From: Aedes albopictus
Taxonomy: Eukaryota > Arthropoda > Insecta > Diptera > Culicidae
Direction: 5' to 3'
NCBI RefSeq assembly: GCF_035046485.1
Contig: NC_085137.1
Span: forward strand, 250,517,233 to 250,581,232
Length of the DNA stretch: 64,000 bases
Shown here: one piece after another, positions 1-10,646 of the stretch
Layout of the letters: the number at the start of each line of letters is the position of its first letter
How positions within the stretch are numbered: position 1 is the stretch's first letter
The notes under the pieces: generated by a model
What the model was told of the DNA's origin: nothing
The model's input: the letters and a program-made list of their open reading frames with translations, nothing else
Databases searched by the model: none
Position numbers and translations under genes: made by a program

Positions 1-1788
1 GTAAAGGATTGGGTTGGAGTGGTGTTGCTCAAGAAACTGGCTGCTTGCTTCTACTACTATTAAGAGGTTGCGACTGGGTTGATGTTTGCTTTTGGTTTCT
101 CCCAGGAGCGAGCGGTCGTCGGTTTTCAAGGGTGCATCTCAGTAGATTTATTTACCAGATGAGTTTATAAAATAAGCCACTTGAGCGGGATCCGAGAAGC
201 AGTGCAGAAGATCAAACGGATCTTCTGCTTGATGGCGCTGAGGATGGTTCTTGGGTCGCTGGCTGCTAGAGCTGAGATTATTGCATTTACCCAGTTCTGA
301 GTGAAGGTGAAGAATGATATTTCCTTACGGGAGAGAGCTATGAAATTGTCATGAAAACTAGTGTCATGGAGCTGTTTCATCGTAGATTTTCACTTGTTTG
401 ATTTTTGTCAAGAATTGATTTTTTTAGAAAACGCAAGTGGAAATTTTTGAGTGAAAATAAATTCATCCTCTAGGCTTAACCATTCTGCAATTTTCTGATT
501 AACTCAGTTATCCGTCCATCTTTCATCTATTCTACGACGATGCATCTAGATCCTTTATTCAACGGCAATTCATTGAAGTGGATGATTATCAACAAGCAGC
601 TTCTTCTCTGACGTACCCTCTTCTTGAAACGCATTTTCCTGAATATTTTGCTTATACCGAGGTGTGACCACTCTGTCACTCGTTAAAGCTGAAAATGTAT
701 TCAAAGTGCATCCTTTGAAAAACACACTCATTTTCTCCTCAACTTCACGATGCTTTTCACTCTCAACTTTGTTGCTGTCATAGTCGCTGGGCTGAATTGT
801 GTACTTTGTGCGATGGGCATACATTAGAATATAAAAAAAATCCAGGCGTGGAGGGGTGTGTTTCACTTTCCACTCTGCCTTGTAATTATGCTGCATAGGT
901 GTGCTCTGGCTCTACAGAGTCAAAGCCATGGCAAAAAGAGCTTGACGAGAGTCTCTACTCTGCAGCAAGTCACTTGAGTAAACAAAATAGCTACGGAAAG
1001 CAAACATCCCTCTAGTCGTTCGAAAGTCACCGTTGTTGGTTGGATGGATGCGTCATACACAACGACGATGATGCCTTCCCGCATAGAGAAGACCACCCCC
1101 GGGTCAAGAGTTACAGTTTTTATCTAGATAGGGCTGGAATTACCCATTTGCCCCATACTGGATCCACGACCGAACTCCACTCTGACTAGGTAAACTGACG
1201 ACGGACGGCGCCAACCCGCTAGAAACTGCCGACATTCACAAGCAGTCTTTTCATGCGCATAGTGTTGACCATTTATGGAGGCGCACGATCTGGCATGGTT
1301 GTGTTTTCTTTCGTCGACTGCGACCTCACAACCTGCCGCTCGGTGTATGCAACCCCTGTGGAACCAAGCGACGTGCAGCGACGGCGACGGCGACGCGCTC
1401 TTTGCTAATGGTGAGGTAATATCGTACAGAGATTAGATCAATTTTGAGACTCTCCTCTCCGCAGTCTAGACCGAGTGGCGAATGGCAAATATTTCTTGTT
1501 TGAGGAGAAGTTATTTGCGTGAAGTCCGATGCCTAAACGTCCATATGGCTGTGGCGGTGGCGCACCGTATGCTGTTCGAGTCAGCGAGTGGTCATATTTA
1601 TATTTTTGTTGTAACGCAAAGTGTTTTTTTTTTTGCAGAGTCCAGCTCCGCAAATGAGCGTGAAATCCAGTGCGCTAGAAAGATTGAGCATTTATGATTA
1701 ATACAGTATTACAACACGGTCCTTTTTCAGTGAACGGTCCAATGCGCGAGTCGTGTACTAGCCGAAACTATTTGTAAGGTCTGCATAT
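1..1788. other. Unassigned, host-like non-coding sequence
   Basis: No gene or mobile element is recognised here. The open frames are short (longest 108 codons, minus strand, 570-896) and show no motif I know. There is a short GAC/GGC-type triplet run near 1379-1397. The mixed base composition and lack of repeats match other probably unique stretches of the window (12.0-12.9, 40.4-41.4, 53.8-54.25 kb). It could be intron or intergenic DNA. Confidence 0.4.
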
Positions 1789-1795
1789 ATGGCCA

Positions 1796-2501
1796 TATAG
1801 AGTGGGTCATCGTTTATATGGAAAAATGAAAAATTCAATGGTATCCCATCAGATCAAAGCTTTTTTGATCCCAATTCAGGACCCAAATAAGTGTGCAAAA
1901 TTTGGGCACGATTGGTTATGCCTACGTTTTGCGCATCGCGTTTGAAGTTTGTATGGGGTTTTACATGGGAAAACACACTTTTTTGCATTTCTCTCATAAC
2001 AAGCTCGAATTTTTCTAAACCCATGTAATCGATAAAGTGAAAACATAGCTTAGGGTGTCCTGAAAAACTTTGTCGAAGACCGCGAAGTGATCTGATGCTT
2101 ATGAAAAAAGTTATAGCGTTGGCATTACTTGGCGAAAGAGCATGATTTTGTTGCTATTGTTATTCCTTTACATGTTAAAACATAAACACATGCATGCGGT
2201 TCGTTGGTTATAACTATTTTCACAAGCATCGGATCGCTTTGCTGTCTTCACCAAAGTTTTTCAGAACATCCTAGGCTATCATTTTACAGTATCGGTTAAA
2301 AAGTTTCAGACAAACTTTTTCAACTTATGTCAAAAATGCAAAAAAGTATGTTTTCCCATACAAAATCCCATACAAATTTCAATTGCAATGCGCAAAGTGT
2401 AGACGCAACCGATCGTGCTCAAATTTTGCACAGATACTCAGGACCCGAAACGGAACCAAAAAAGCTTTGATCTGAGAAAACGGTTCCGATGACCCACACT
2501 A
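1796..2501. mobile_element. Long-inverted-repeat MITE, copy A
   Basis: The ends are inverted: TAGAGTGGGTCATCG at 1798-1812 and CGATGACCCACACTA at 2487-2501. The inverted homology continues inward for about 300 bp per arm, for example TCAGATCAAAGC near 1849 against GCTTTGATCTGA near 2463, so the whole element can fold into one hairpin. ATGGCCA lies on both sides (1789-1795 and 2502-2508), which fits a 7-bp target duplication. There is no coding capacity. A second copy lies at 20804-21488 and also sits at ATGGCCA. The superfamily is not clear from the ends. Confidence 0.85.
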
Positions 2502-2678
2502 ATGGCCAAGTATGTGGTATTATGAAATTTTGCGTTTAGCAAAGGTTAGCATCATTCGTGTGCGAACTGTCGACCGAAACGGACGTATATCTGAGAGTGC
2601 AAAAATAAAGTGTCCGTGACAATAGTCACATCAGCATCTATTGTGCTGTAGAATAATAGCTCTTGAACAAAGGGCAAA

Positions 2679-3803
2679 ATGGAAACCCAAGTGCGAAAGA
2701 ACACCGTAAAATTAGTGTGCTCCTCTGGTAGCAAGACCCCAGCTCACCTCGAAGTGCTCAAATTTGCCCTGCAACAACTGAAAGTCCCCCCCGCCGATCT
2801 GCATTCCGTGTATCGGGATGAAAATGAAAACAAGTTCTACCTTAAGTTTATTGATGACTCAAAGTTTGCGACCTTCATGAGTGGCCTCGAAGAGGCCTAC
2901 ACATTTCCATACGATGACGGCACTGCGACACGCGTTCAGCTGGAATTGGCCAGCAGGATCTTCAGGTACGTCCGAATATTCAGTTTACCCCCGGAAATCG
3001 AGGACAAAGACATCGCTCAGGTCCTGAGCCAGTTCGGTACCATCCGTCAACAAGTGAGAGAACGATTTGCGGCAGCACATGGCGTCAACATCTTCACGGG
3101 TGTACGGGGAGTCCACATGGAAGTGGCAAAGGAGATCCCCCCACATCTGTACATCGGTCACTTTCGAGCCAGGATCTTCTACGATGGCCTGAAGAACAAA
3201 TGTTTCCTCTGCAGAAGCGAAGGCCATGTAAAGTCGGACTGTCCCAAAATGGTGACCAACAAGAGCAGCAGCAGTGAATCATCGTACGCCAATGTGACCG
3301 CATTGGGCGCAGCTGCAAAGTGTGCACCTCTGAGTGCTAACGTGCAGCAATCCGAACCAACTACAAATACCACCGAAGACCAGGACACAATGCCACCAGC
3401 CACAACAGCATCGAACACAGCGATAACCGAAACATCCCCGAATACTACTAGCGCTGTAGGAGACAACCGAACGGCGGCCCCCCTCGAAGCATCGAGCAGC
3501 GAGGGCTGTAAAGAATCATCGCAACCCCAAACAGCAGATGTGTTTAGCAGCGACGACATGGACGTGGACGAGAAAAAAGCGGCTCTGAAGCGTGCAATGA
3601 TCTCCTCGTCGGAAGATGACACGGCGTCAGGTACAGAAACCCCGTTTCTTACGGTCCAACAGCGAAAAGGTAAGATTGATACGAAGAAAGGTAAAGTAGC
3701 TGAATCGCTGCCTACCGTAGCTCTGGAAAAAAGGTCAGTATCGAAAAGTAATCTAGCGACAACTTCGAAAGTAGTTCCCAACCAAACCAAACGTTCAAAA
3801 TGA
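2679..3803 (+). CDS. ORF1 (gag-like RNA-binding protein) of the L1/Tx1-like element
   Basis: The product is 374 residues. Its expected role is to bind the element RNA and form the ribonucleoprotein needed for retrotransposition. One zinc knuckle of the form C-x2-C-x4-H-x4-C is visible at residues 175-188 (CFLCRSEGHVKSDC). The N-terminal 170 residues look globular; the rest is a long Ser/Thr/Ala-rich, probably disordered tail ending in a basic stretch. The start is the first ATG after the leader. The stop overlaps the ORF2 start in the four bases ATGA (3800-3803), so ORF2 is probably made by termination-reinitiation. Gag proteins with a knuckle are usual in insect non-LTR elements of several clades, so ORF1 alone does not fix the clade. 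Confidence 0.88.
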   Translation: METQVRKNTVKLVCSSGSKTPAHLEVLKFALQQLKVPPADLHSVYRDENENKFYLKFIDDSKFATFMSGLEEAYTFPYDDGTATRVQLELASRIFRYVRIFSLPPEIEDKDIAQVLSQFGTIRQQVRERFAAAHGVNIFTGVRGVHMEVAKEIPPHLYIGHFRARIFYDGLKNKCFLCRSEGHVKSDCPKMVTNKSSSSESSYANVTALGAAAKCAPLSANVQQSEPTTNTTEDQDTMPPATTASNTAITETSPNTTSAVGDNRTAAPLEASSSEGCKESSQPQTADVFSSDDMDVDEKKAALKRAMISSSEDDTASGTETPFLTVQQRKGKIDTKKGKVAESLPTVALEKRSVSKSNLATTSKVVPNQTKRSK

Positions 3804-6800
3804 ACTTTACTCGTAAAATTGCTACGTTGAATATCAACGCAATTGGAACAGCTGTGAAAAAGGCTTTGCTCAAAGATTTTATTTGGAACAACGATCTCGA
3901 TGTCGTTTTCCTCCAAGAAGTGTCGTTTGAATGTTTCTCCTTCATACCCTCTCATTGCGCTTTCGTTAATATCAGCACGACAAACAAAGCCACAGCAATT
4001 CTTCTTCGTAAGAACATTGATCCAAAAAGTATGTTACTCAATCCCAACGGTAGAATCTCTTCTATCGTTTTTGACAATACGAACTACATAAACATTTATG
4101 CACACTCCGGAACAAACTTTCGGAAGCAAAGAGAGCAGTTTTTCACGGAAGATGTTATCCCACATCTGTCCAATGACTACCCTAACGTTTTACTCGGTGA
4201 TTTCAATTGTATTCTCGATGCAAACGACTCGAATTCCGAAGCAAAAAACTTCTGCAAAGGGCTGCAAACACTCGTTTCCTCGCTGCAACTCGTAGATGTT
4301 GAGAAAGTTCTGAAAAAAAGCATTTCCTTCACGTTCCACCGAGGAACTTCAAAGTCAAGACTAGACCGAATTTATTGCCCAAATGCGTATCTGAAATTAG
4401 TGAAGTCGATTGATGTTTATCCAACGGCTTTCTCCGACCACCACTCAGTAATTTTGAAGTATGTTGTAACTGATGCCAGTTGTATGATATTACAAGGCAG
4501 AGGTTTTTGGAAAGTAAACCCATCTCTATTGGATGACCCAGAAATTTCTACAAAATTCGTTCAATTGTACAATAGCATAAAACTGCAAAATTGTTTCCGT
4601 GAAAATTTCAATGTTTGGTGGAACGTAAACTTCAAAAACAAAATTAAAAATTTCTTCAAAGGAGAATCCTTTGCAATCAATGAACAAATCCGCCGGGAAA
4701 AGTCCTTTCTCTACAAATGCTTAAAAGAGATATCTGATTCTATGATGCTTGGTCGATCGTGCCCGGATGAAATGGCCTATGTGAAATCCAAACTAATCGA
4801 AATCGAGAACAGACGGTTACAAAATTATAAATTAAAATATCAGCCCAATACCATTCACGAAGAAGAAAAGATAGGATTTTACCAAATTTCTTCTAGATTG
4901 AATCAAAGGAATGCCCCAAACATGCTCAAGTTAAAGATAGATGGAATCGTCACGTCAAATAGTACCGTTTTAAAACAATTTCTAGAAGATCATTACCGCC
5001 AACTCTTCGAAAAAAAGGATTTAGATCAAACGGGCATTCAGCCAATTCTCGAACATGTTAACAAGTCGTTAAGTCCATTAGAACAAACCAATTTGATGAA
5101 ACCAATTACCGTCGAAGAGCTTGAAATTGTTCTCAGGCAGTGCGCAAAGAAAAAAAGCCCTGGACCAGACGGCTTAACATACGAGTTTTACAGTTCCTTT
5201 AAAGACCAACTAAAAATTGAAATGGTTAAATTATTCAATGTGTACCTTTTGGAGGGAACTCCTCCACCGGCGGCATTTTCTGAAGGGATAATAACGCTTA
5301 TTCCAAAGAAAGGTGATATTTTAGAAATTTCCAATCGTCGGCCCATATCAATGTTAAATTGCGACTATAAAATTTTCTCGAAGATTCTTATGAACCGTAT
5401 TCAGCCTCTTATGAACAGGCTTCTTGGGCCTGGTCAAGCTGCCTGCGACCCAGATAAATCATGTATTACGAACCTTAAATTACTAAGAAATATTGTAACC
5501 CGCTCTCAACAAACTAAACGTTTCAAAGGCCTTCTCATATCCCTTGATTTAGAAAAAGCGTTTGATCAAGTTAATCACGAATTTCTATGGATTCTTCTGG
5601 ACAAGTATAAATTTCCTAGATGTTTTATTAAATGTATTCAAAATTTGTACACTGCTGCTTCATCAAGGGTATTGTTCAACGGTTTTTTGACAAACCCAAT
5701 TAAAGTAACCACTTCGGTAAGACAGGGCTGCCCGTTGAGCATGGCGTTGTTTGTGCTTTACATTGAGCCCCTCATTCGAATGATATACAGCAATATCAGA
5801 GGTGTGCTAATCGATAACGTGTTCGTCAAAATTGTAGCTTTTGCAGATGATATCAATATATTTGTTTTAAATGACAGTGAATTCGACACAGTTCTAGAAA
5901 TAATAAATTACTTCAGTATTTACTCCAAAATCAAATTGAACCTGCAAAAGTCTCAATTTATGAGAATCAACAACTGTGTATCAGGACCACAAAAATTGGT
6001 TGAAGTAGATAAATTAAAAATTCTTGGAATAGTTTTTACTACCAGTTTTAAAAATATTGTGAACGAAAACTATGACGACCTAATCCGAAAAATGAAATTT
6101 GCTATAAAAAACCATTCTAAGCGCAAGTTAAATTTTTTGCAAAAAGTACAGATCCTAAATTGCTACATACTTTCAAAGATTTGGTATGTCGCACAAATCT
6201 TTCCAGCTGAAAACAAACACATAGCTCAAATAAAAACTATGTGTTCGCAATTCATTTTTAATGCCCACATTTTTAAAGTGCAAATGCAGCAACTATATCT
6301 AAGTTTAGAAAAGGGAGGTTTGGCCTTAATTGACGTAGAATCTAAAATGAAAGCTTTGTTCATAAAGAATTTGATATTTTCAAAAGGTGAACAACCGGTG
6401 GATAATTATATGTTGTCACAGAAAACGAATAGATCACTTACGCGTAATACCCGGGAATGGATCAGTTTGGCAGAAGAAAAAAGACAATACGACCGGTCAA
6501 ATACATGTAGTTTGATTTATAAAAGCCTCATAAATGAGCTAAACATAACTCCAAAAATTGAACTCGAGTTACCAGAGCTAAATTGGGAAATCATCTGGCA
6601 AAACATGCAACATAGCTTTTTATCAACCGACGGAAAACATGCACTTTTCGTTACACTCAATGATCTAGTTCCTTACAAAGATAAATTATTCAGGCATAAC
6701 ATACGTGGTACTGTTTCGAGTTTATGTGAAACTTGTGGAGTGGTAGATTCTTCAAAACACCGGATAAAAGAGTGTATATCGTCTAAATGTATTTGGGAAT

Positions 6801-7054
6801 GGGTTAAAAAAGTCATTCAAGACAAAATGAAGATAGGAATTGTTGATCCGGAAGAACTGGTATGTACGAAGATAAACAAAAAATGTAGCAAACAAAAAGC
6901 AGGATTGTATCTCTGTGCTGAAGCGATAGCATACAATTTGTCACATTTTGACTCAGGATCGGTGTACCATTTTCAAAGCATAATACGTGATAAACGATGG
7001 AATAGTCGACAGTTATTCAAAAAGCATTTTGGAAAGGCTATGAACATTTGTTAA
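3800..7054 (+). CDS. ORF2 polyprotein (AP endonuclease, reverse transcriptase) of the L1/Tx1-like element
   Basis: The product is 1084 residues and is uninterrupted. The N-terminal 230 or so residues form an APE-type endonuclease, with the asparagine at LNIN, the glutamate at FLQEV, GDFN, SRLDRIY and SDHHS all present. The central part is a reverse transcriptase, with KKSPGPDG, RRPISMLNCDYKI, the aspartate in SLDLEKAFDQ, RQGCPLS and the catalytic FADD at residues 681-684 (5840-5851). The C-terminus carries a C-x2-C-x7-H-x4-C cluster (CETCGVVDSSKHRIKEC). The wording GRGFWKVN after the endonuclease and the L1-style palm region point to the L1/Tx1 group over Jockey, R1 or RTE. It nicks DNA and primes cDNA synthesis at the target. 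All catalytic residues I can check are kept. Confidence 0.9.
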   Translation: MNFTRKIATLNINAIGTAVKKALLKDFIWNNDLDVVFLQEVSFECFSFIPSHCAFVNISTTNKATAILLRKNIDPKSMLLNPNGRISSIVFDNTNYINIYAHSGTNFRKQREQFFTEDVIPHLSNDYPNVLLGDFNCILDANDSNSEAKNFCKGLQTLVSSLQLVDVEKVLKKSISFTFHRGTSKSRLDRIYCPNAYLKLVKSIDVYPTAFSDHHSVILKYVVTDASCMILQGRGFWKVNPSLLDDPEISTKFVQLYNSIKLQNCFRENFNVWWNVNFKNKIKNFFKGESFAINEQIRREKSFLYKCLKEISDSMMLGRSCPDEMAYVKSKLIEIENRRLQNYKLKYQPNTIHEEEKIGFYQISSRLNQRNAPNMLKLKIDGIVTSNSTVLKQFLEDHYRQLFEKKDLDQTGIQPILEHVNKSLSPLEQTNLMKPITVEELEIVLRQCAKKKSPGPDGLTYEFYSSFKDQLKIEMVKLFNVYLLEGTPPPAAFSEGIITLIPKKGDILEISNRRPISMLNCDYKIFSKILMNRIQPLMNRLLGPGQAACDPDKSCITNLKLLRNIVTRSQQTKRFKGLLISLDLEKAFDQVNHEFLWILLDKYKFPRCFIKCIQNLYTAASSRVLFNGFLTNPIKVTTSVRQGCPLSMALFVLYIEPLIRMIYSNIRGVLIDNVFVKIVAFADDINIFVLNDSEFDTVLEIINYFSIYSKIKLNLQKSQFMRINNCVSGPQKLVEVDKLKILGIVFTTSFKNIVNENYDDLIRKMKFAIKNHSKRKLNFLQKVQILNCYILSKIWYVAQIFPAENKHIAQIKTMCSQFIFNAHIFKVQMQQLYLSLEKGGLALIDVESKMKALFIKNLIFSKGEQPVDNYMLSQKTNRSLTRNTREWISLAEEKRQYDRSNTCSLIYKSLINELNITPKIELELPELNWEIIWQNMQHSFLSTDGKHALFVTLNDLVPYKDKLFRHNIRGTVSSLCETCGVVDSSKHRIKECISSKCIWEWVKKVIQDKMKIGIVDPEELVCTKINKKCSKQKAGLYLCAEAIAYNLSHFDSGSVYHFQSIIRDKRWNSRQLFKKHFGKAMNIC

Positions 7055-7123
7055 TTGTAATACTAGTTATAAGTTTCTTTGTAAAAATTGTTTTTGTTAA
7101 ATAAAAAAAAAAAAAATGGTATT

Positions 7124-7420
7124 TAAGGTATGATCTCTTCAATTAGATTGCTTTACACGCTCATCACAATAACATTAGCAAAGAGCCAGTATGGGCTCGT
7201 GTAGATGATGTGTAGATAATACTACTGGTGTCCATGGTTCGAGTCTGGACGTTTTTTTTTATTTTTTTATCATTCCCCCTCGTTTATGTTGCATAAGAAT
7301 ACAGAATCTGCGCTTTTTGGGTTCCAGATAAGAAGCAATTGTATTCTGTTGTCCGTGATAAGGACAGTGAATAAATTGCTCTAAGGTTGCTGTTACTGGC
7401 TTAGAAACAAGTCGTATTGC
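7124..7420. other. Spacer with a hairpin and T run
   Basis: No gene is seen. GTCCA at about 7228 and TGGAC at about 7244 can form a hairpin around a GGTTCGAGTC stretch that resembles a pol III B box, followed by nine Ts. I cannot fold a cloverleaf, so I do not call a tRNA. The second half probably belongs to the 5' part of the R1 relic that follows. Confidence 0.4.
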
Positions 7421-7655
7421 TTGAGAGCAATACCGATCACCTATTACAATTGTAAGAGTCTACCAATCAGACGGCATCCCGGAAAGCTGGGAAGGTTGAA
7501 AAGCCCGTCGTGGATCGCATTGAGCAGAGGGGTGCGATCATTAGTAGGTACTCAGCCACCACAGACTAGGGCGGATCAAAGGTTCGATACTCCCTGGGGC
7601 AGCAGGGATTATAGTCCCGGGACCTGAAGAATAGGACTTCTAACTCCAATTCAAG

Positions 7656-8808
7656 GTGTCAAGTGACCCGTGCCGAGGAATGAGTGATCGTATTTCGTCC
7701 CTTACCACGTTAATGCAGGTCTCTGATGTGGTGGACCTCCTTTCCCGTGCAACTCTTGTGTTTAACATGAAGACTAATGAACATAGATATCAATCAGGAG
7801 CTAGTGGTTGGGGTGAGGCTAACCCCTTCGCAATAAGTGGGTTGGCTAGATCTCCGTTAAGGAGAAGCGAGGAGGCAGGAGCGGGAAGCTGTGTACGCAG
7901 CTCCAGCATAGGAGCTCCTATGCATTCCCCGGCTAGCCTGTCGGTGGAGATATTGGACGTAGCGTGGTTGATGAGGACCATCAACCAAAGGCGAGAAGAG
8001 CTGTCCACGATTGAGAAGGCTGAGGAGCAGCTCGGTAAGATTATCGGCTTTGCGTCCACGAGGTCCAACATAAGTAAGGACCTGAAAACGGCCCTATTGC
8101 GACTTCATAAGTCGATGGACGATGCCAAGCAGGATCACGTGAAAACTACATGTGCTGCGGCGGCGTGGAAACAGTGATAAGCACTTGCAGAAGTGGGTGA
8201 GACGGCTGTTTGGGAGTACCCGCAAGGGTAGGCGAATACTAACTCCAAAGGTGGTTAGTATTGCCGACAAGTCAGGCTTCCCGGAAAGCTGAAAAGGCTG
8301 GCCCATCCCGGATGGAAGAGAGCAACCGTTGTTAGGCCCTCAGCAACCACAGAGAAGGGCAAACCAAGGGGATAACCCCCCTTGGTCGAAGGTTGAGCGG
8401 AAGAAGAAGAGAAAAAAGACGCAGGTCGAGGAAGTCAGGGATGCCAAACCGAGAAGGCGTAAAGGAGAAGGTGCCAAGCGCAAGAAAGGCGACGCGCTCG
8501 CAATCAAGACCAAAAAATCTAAGTACTCGGTCATCTTGAAGGTGATGTGAAGCGACGCCACCCTCGTCGATCTGGAAGCCAGCGTGCGCAGTATCAGACG
8601 TACTCGTACGGGCGAGATGATCCTGGAGCTAAAGCACGATACACAACACAAGGGCGCCGCCTACAAAAGTTTGGCGGAAGAGGTCCTTGACGAAGGAGTA
8701 GTGGTGAGAGCTCTCACACAAAAGGCAACTCTGAAGGTAAAAAACCTAGACGAGATCACCGAAGTGGAAGAGCTTCACACGGCACTGCGGCAACAGTGCG
8801 AAGTATAG
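7656..8808 (+). pseudogene. R1-clade gag relic (copy B1)
   Basis: Three open stretches (7656-8177, 8329-8550, 8584-8808) correspond to the ORF1 product that packages element RNA. The last one aligns with the gag stretch of the minus-strand copy at 43.5-44.0 kb, sharing the string ITEVEEL followed by TALRQQC. It ends at 8806-8808 in TAG where the other copy has a glutamine codon, a simple C-to-T nonsense change. The zinc-knuckle region that should follow (8820-9070) is broken by further stops. The first stretch has no knuckle and I recognise it only by position and by its similarity to the other copies. Confidence 0.7.
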
Positions 8809-9078
8809 GTGGCCGCCGCAGCCGCTAAGCTACGGAAGGGGCCAGTAGGGATACAGGTAGCTTTGGTTCAGCTACCTATGGCGGACGTAAAAAAGTCCGG
8901 AAGATTAGGGTAGGCTGGTGCGTACGTCATTTGACATTCCACGAGCCACCGAAGGTTTGTTTCAGGTGTGTGTAACCAGGACACAGTCATAAGACTGCAA
9001 AAGCCCTGACAGGAGCAAACTGTGGAGGAAATGCGGCGCCGAAGACCATAAGGCACAAGGCTGCACGAGTCCACCCAT

Positions 9079-9675
9079 TTGTCTAATTTTTACCGGGAAA
9101 TCCGTGAACAACAGGCATTAAACGAGTGGTCCAATGTACACGGCCTTCAAGAAAACAGCAGTGAACAATTCACAGTGCAGGTAAGGCTGCTAAACCTGAA
9201 CCACTGTGACGCAGCTGAGCAACTGCTTTGTCAAGCGGTTTCTGAGTGGAGGACAGATATCGGCATCATAGTGGACCCATACCGAGTACCCGCCGGTAAC
9301 GGAACTTGAGGCAGATGGATCCAGAAAATGGCGGTGATATGGACGACGGGTAAATACCCCGTCTAGGAGTTGGTGTCTACTACCTATGAGGGCATTGTAG
9401 GCGCCAAAGTAAACGGGGTCTCCTTCTTTAGCTGTTATGCGCCTCCGCGGTGGCCGATCGAGCAGTTCACGCAGATGCTGGACTGTATGACTACCGTGCT
9501 AACAAGGCGAAGGCCGGTGGTAATAGCAGGTAACTGTAATGTCTTGGCCGTGGAATGGGAAAGCCGTTTCACGAACCAGCGGGATCAGATCCTGCTAGAG
9601 ACGTTAGCCATACTAGACGTCGACCTGGCTAATGTCGGTACCGAGAGCTTTTTGCAGTCCTGGCCTATCAAGTAG
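9079..9675 (+). pseudogene. R1-clade endonuclease relic (copy B1)
   Basis: Two frames (9079-9309 and 9370-9675) carry an APE-type endonuclease typical of R1 elements: LNLNHCDAAEQLLCQAVSEW, then RWPIEQFTQML, then VVIAGNCN. The catalytic aspartate expected in the GDFN motif is replaced (GNCN); the copy at 14.8 kb still reads GDFN. Stops separate the parts (for example TGA at 9307 and TAG at 9364). The protein would not be functional. Confidence 0.75.
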
Positions 9676-9894
9676 TTCGAGCTGGGAAGTTCACGATAGC
9701 TACAAGCACAGCGATCACCTGGCGGTTCGCTACAGTATCGACTACAACAAAAGCAGGCAGCGGGTAAAGGAGGAGGCGGCAAGGCCAAGCCCTCGCAAGT
9801 ATGGAAGACGCCATACTTCGACGAAGGGGCATTAAGAGAGGCGCTCCACCATGAGCGAAACCTAGTCGGTTTAGACGGGGACGAGCTGGTAGCG

Positions 9895-10612
9895 GTGCTC
9901 CTGCAGCGAGCTCGATCTGAGGAAGAGCGAAACGAACCACGGGTGATTTTCGCCGCTGCAAAAGCCGCCCTGAAGACCGAAATAAGGGCAAACAAAAAGG
10001 CCTGTTTTGAGGATCTCTGTCAGAGTGCCCATTCGAATCCGTGGTGTGATGCCTACAGGATCGTGATGGCCAAGACAAGAGGTGTAATGTCTCTTACAGA
10101 GCAATCTCCGGAGATGTTGGAGGGGATCATCGAGATGATTTTTCTGCATAATGACCCTAGTCCTTGGCCTCCTTTCGTAGGATAGTTGAGGACTGAGACT
10201 GGCGATGAAGAGAAAGTCACCGATGAGGAATTTGCAGGGATAACCAAGTCCCTTGACGTTGGCAAGGCCCCAGGTCCGGACGGAGTTCCAGACTTGGCCT
10301 TAAGAGAAACTCCCAAGATGTTTCCCGAGAGTTTTCCCAGACGTTTGGAAGCGGCAGAGCCTAGTTCTATCACCAAAGGTGAGGAAACCACTCGGAGACC
10401 CGTTAGCATATAGATCAATATCACGGCGGGGAAGGTGCTCGAAAAGATCATCCTCAACAAAATGTTGAGGCACACTGACGGTGTAAATGGTCTTCCAAGC
10501 AACCAGTTCGGCTTCCGGAAAGAGAAATCCACCGAGATAGCACTGCCGATACGCTCCTACGTCTGCAATACCCGAGTACTTGTACAAGATTCACGGAAGT
10601 TACTTAGAGAAT
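9895..10612 (+). pseudogene. R1-clade reverse transcriptase N-terminal relic (copy B1)
   Basis: Frames 9895-10185, 10186-10413 and 10435-10612 carry RARSEEERNE, then GKAPGPDGVP, then KVLEKIILNKML and NQFGFRKEKST. These are the pre-finger and finger parts of an R1-clade reverse transcriptase. The order agrees with copy B2 at 15095-15780, but the piece between FRKEKST and the YKI region is shortened. No palm motif (FADD) is left. The last open frame runs on into unrelated sequence to 10644. Confidence 0.72.
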
Positions 10613-10646
10613 TGAGTAGTAGTTTACGGTACAGAGGCACATAGTA

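Larger units (their letters stand above)
2522..7116 (+). mobile_element. Intact L1/Tx1-like non-LTR retrotransposon
   Basis: The element has a 157-nt leader, ORF1 (gag-like, CCHC), ORF2 (endonuclease and reverse transcriptase), a very short 3' untranslated stretch with AATAAA at 7100-7105, and an A run to 7116. TGGTATT occurs at 2515-2521 just before the inferred 5' end and again at 7117-7123 directly after the A run. I read this as a 7-bp target duplication that fixes the ends. No stop or frameshift is visible in either ORF. It begins 13 bp beyond the right-hand duplication of the MITE at 1796-2501. It may be young and potentially active; activity is inference. Confidence 0.85.
7421..10612 (+). 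mobile_element. R1-clade non-LTR retrotransposon relic, copy B1
   Basis: Fragments of gag, endonuclease and the start of reverse transcriptase lie in the normal order of an R1-clade element but are spread over several frames. The best references are the two other copies here (14808-17870 and 42910-44762). The copy stops abruptly in the reverse transcriptase just after the stretch matching YKILGSY at about 10585-10612. Next comes unrelated sequence and then a TA-flanked MITE. Whether the 5' end lies at 7421 or some 100-150 bp earlier cannot be decided. Confidence 0.8.

Noticed and set aside
3179..3955. 258-codon minus-strand frame opposite ORF1 of the L1/Tx1-like element
   Set aside because: It is antisense to a well-supported ORF with a zinc knuckle and has no motif of its own.
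7228..7258. B-box-like GGTTCGAGTC with a T run, possible tRNA
   Set aside because: No cloverleaf can be drawn and no A box is found at a suitable distance; only a hairpin.
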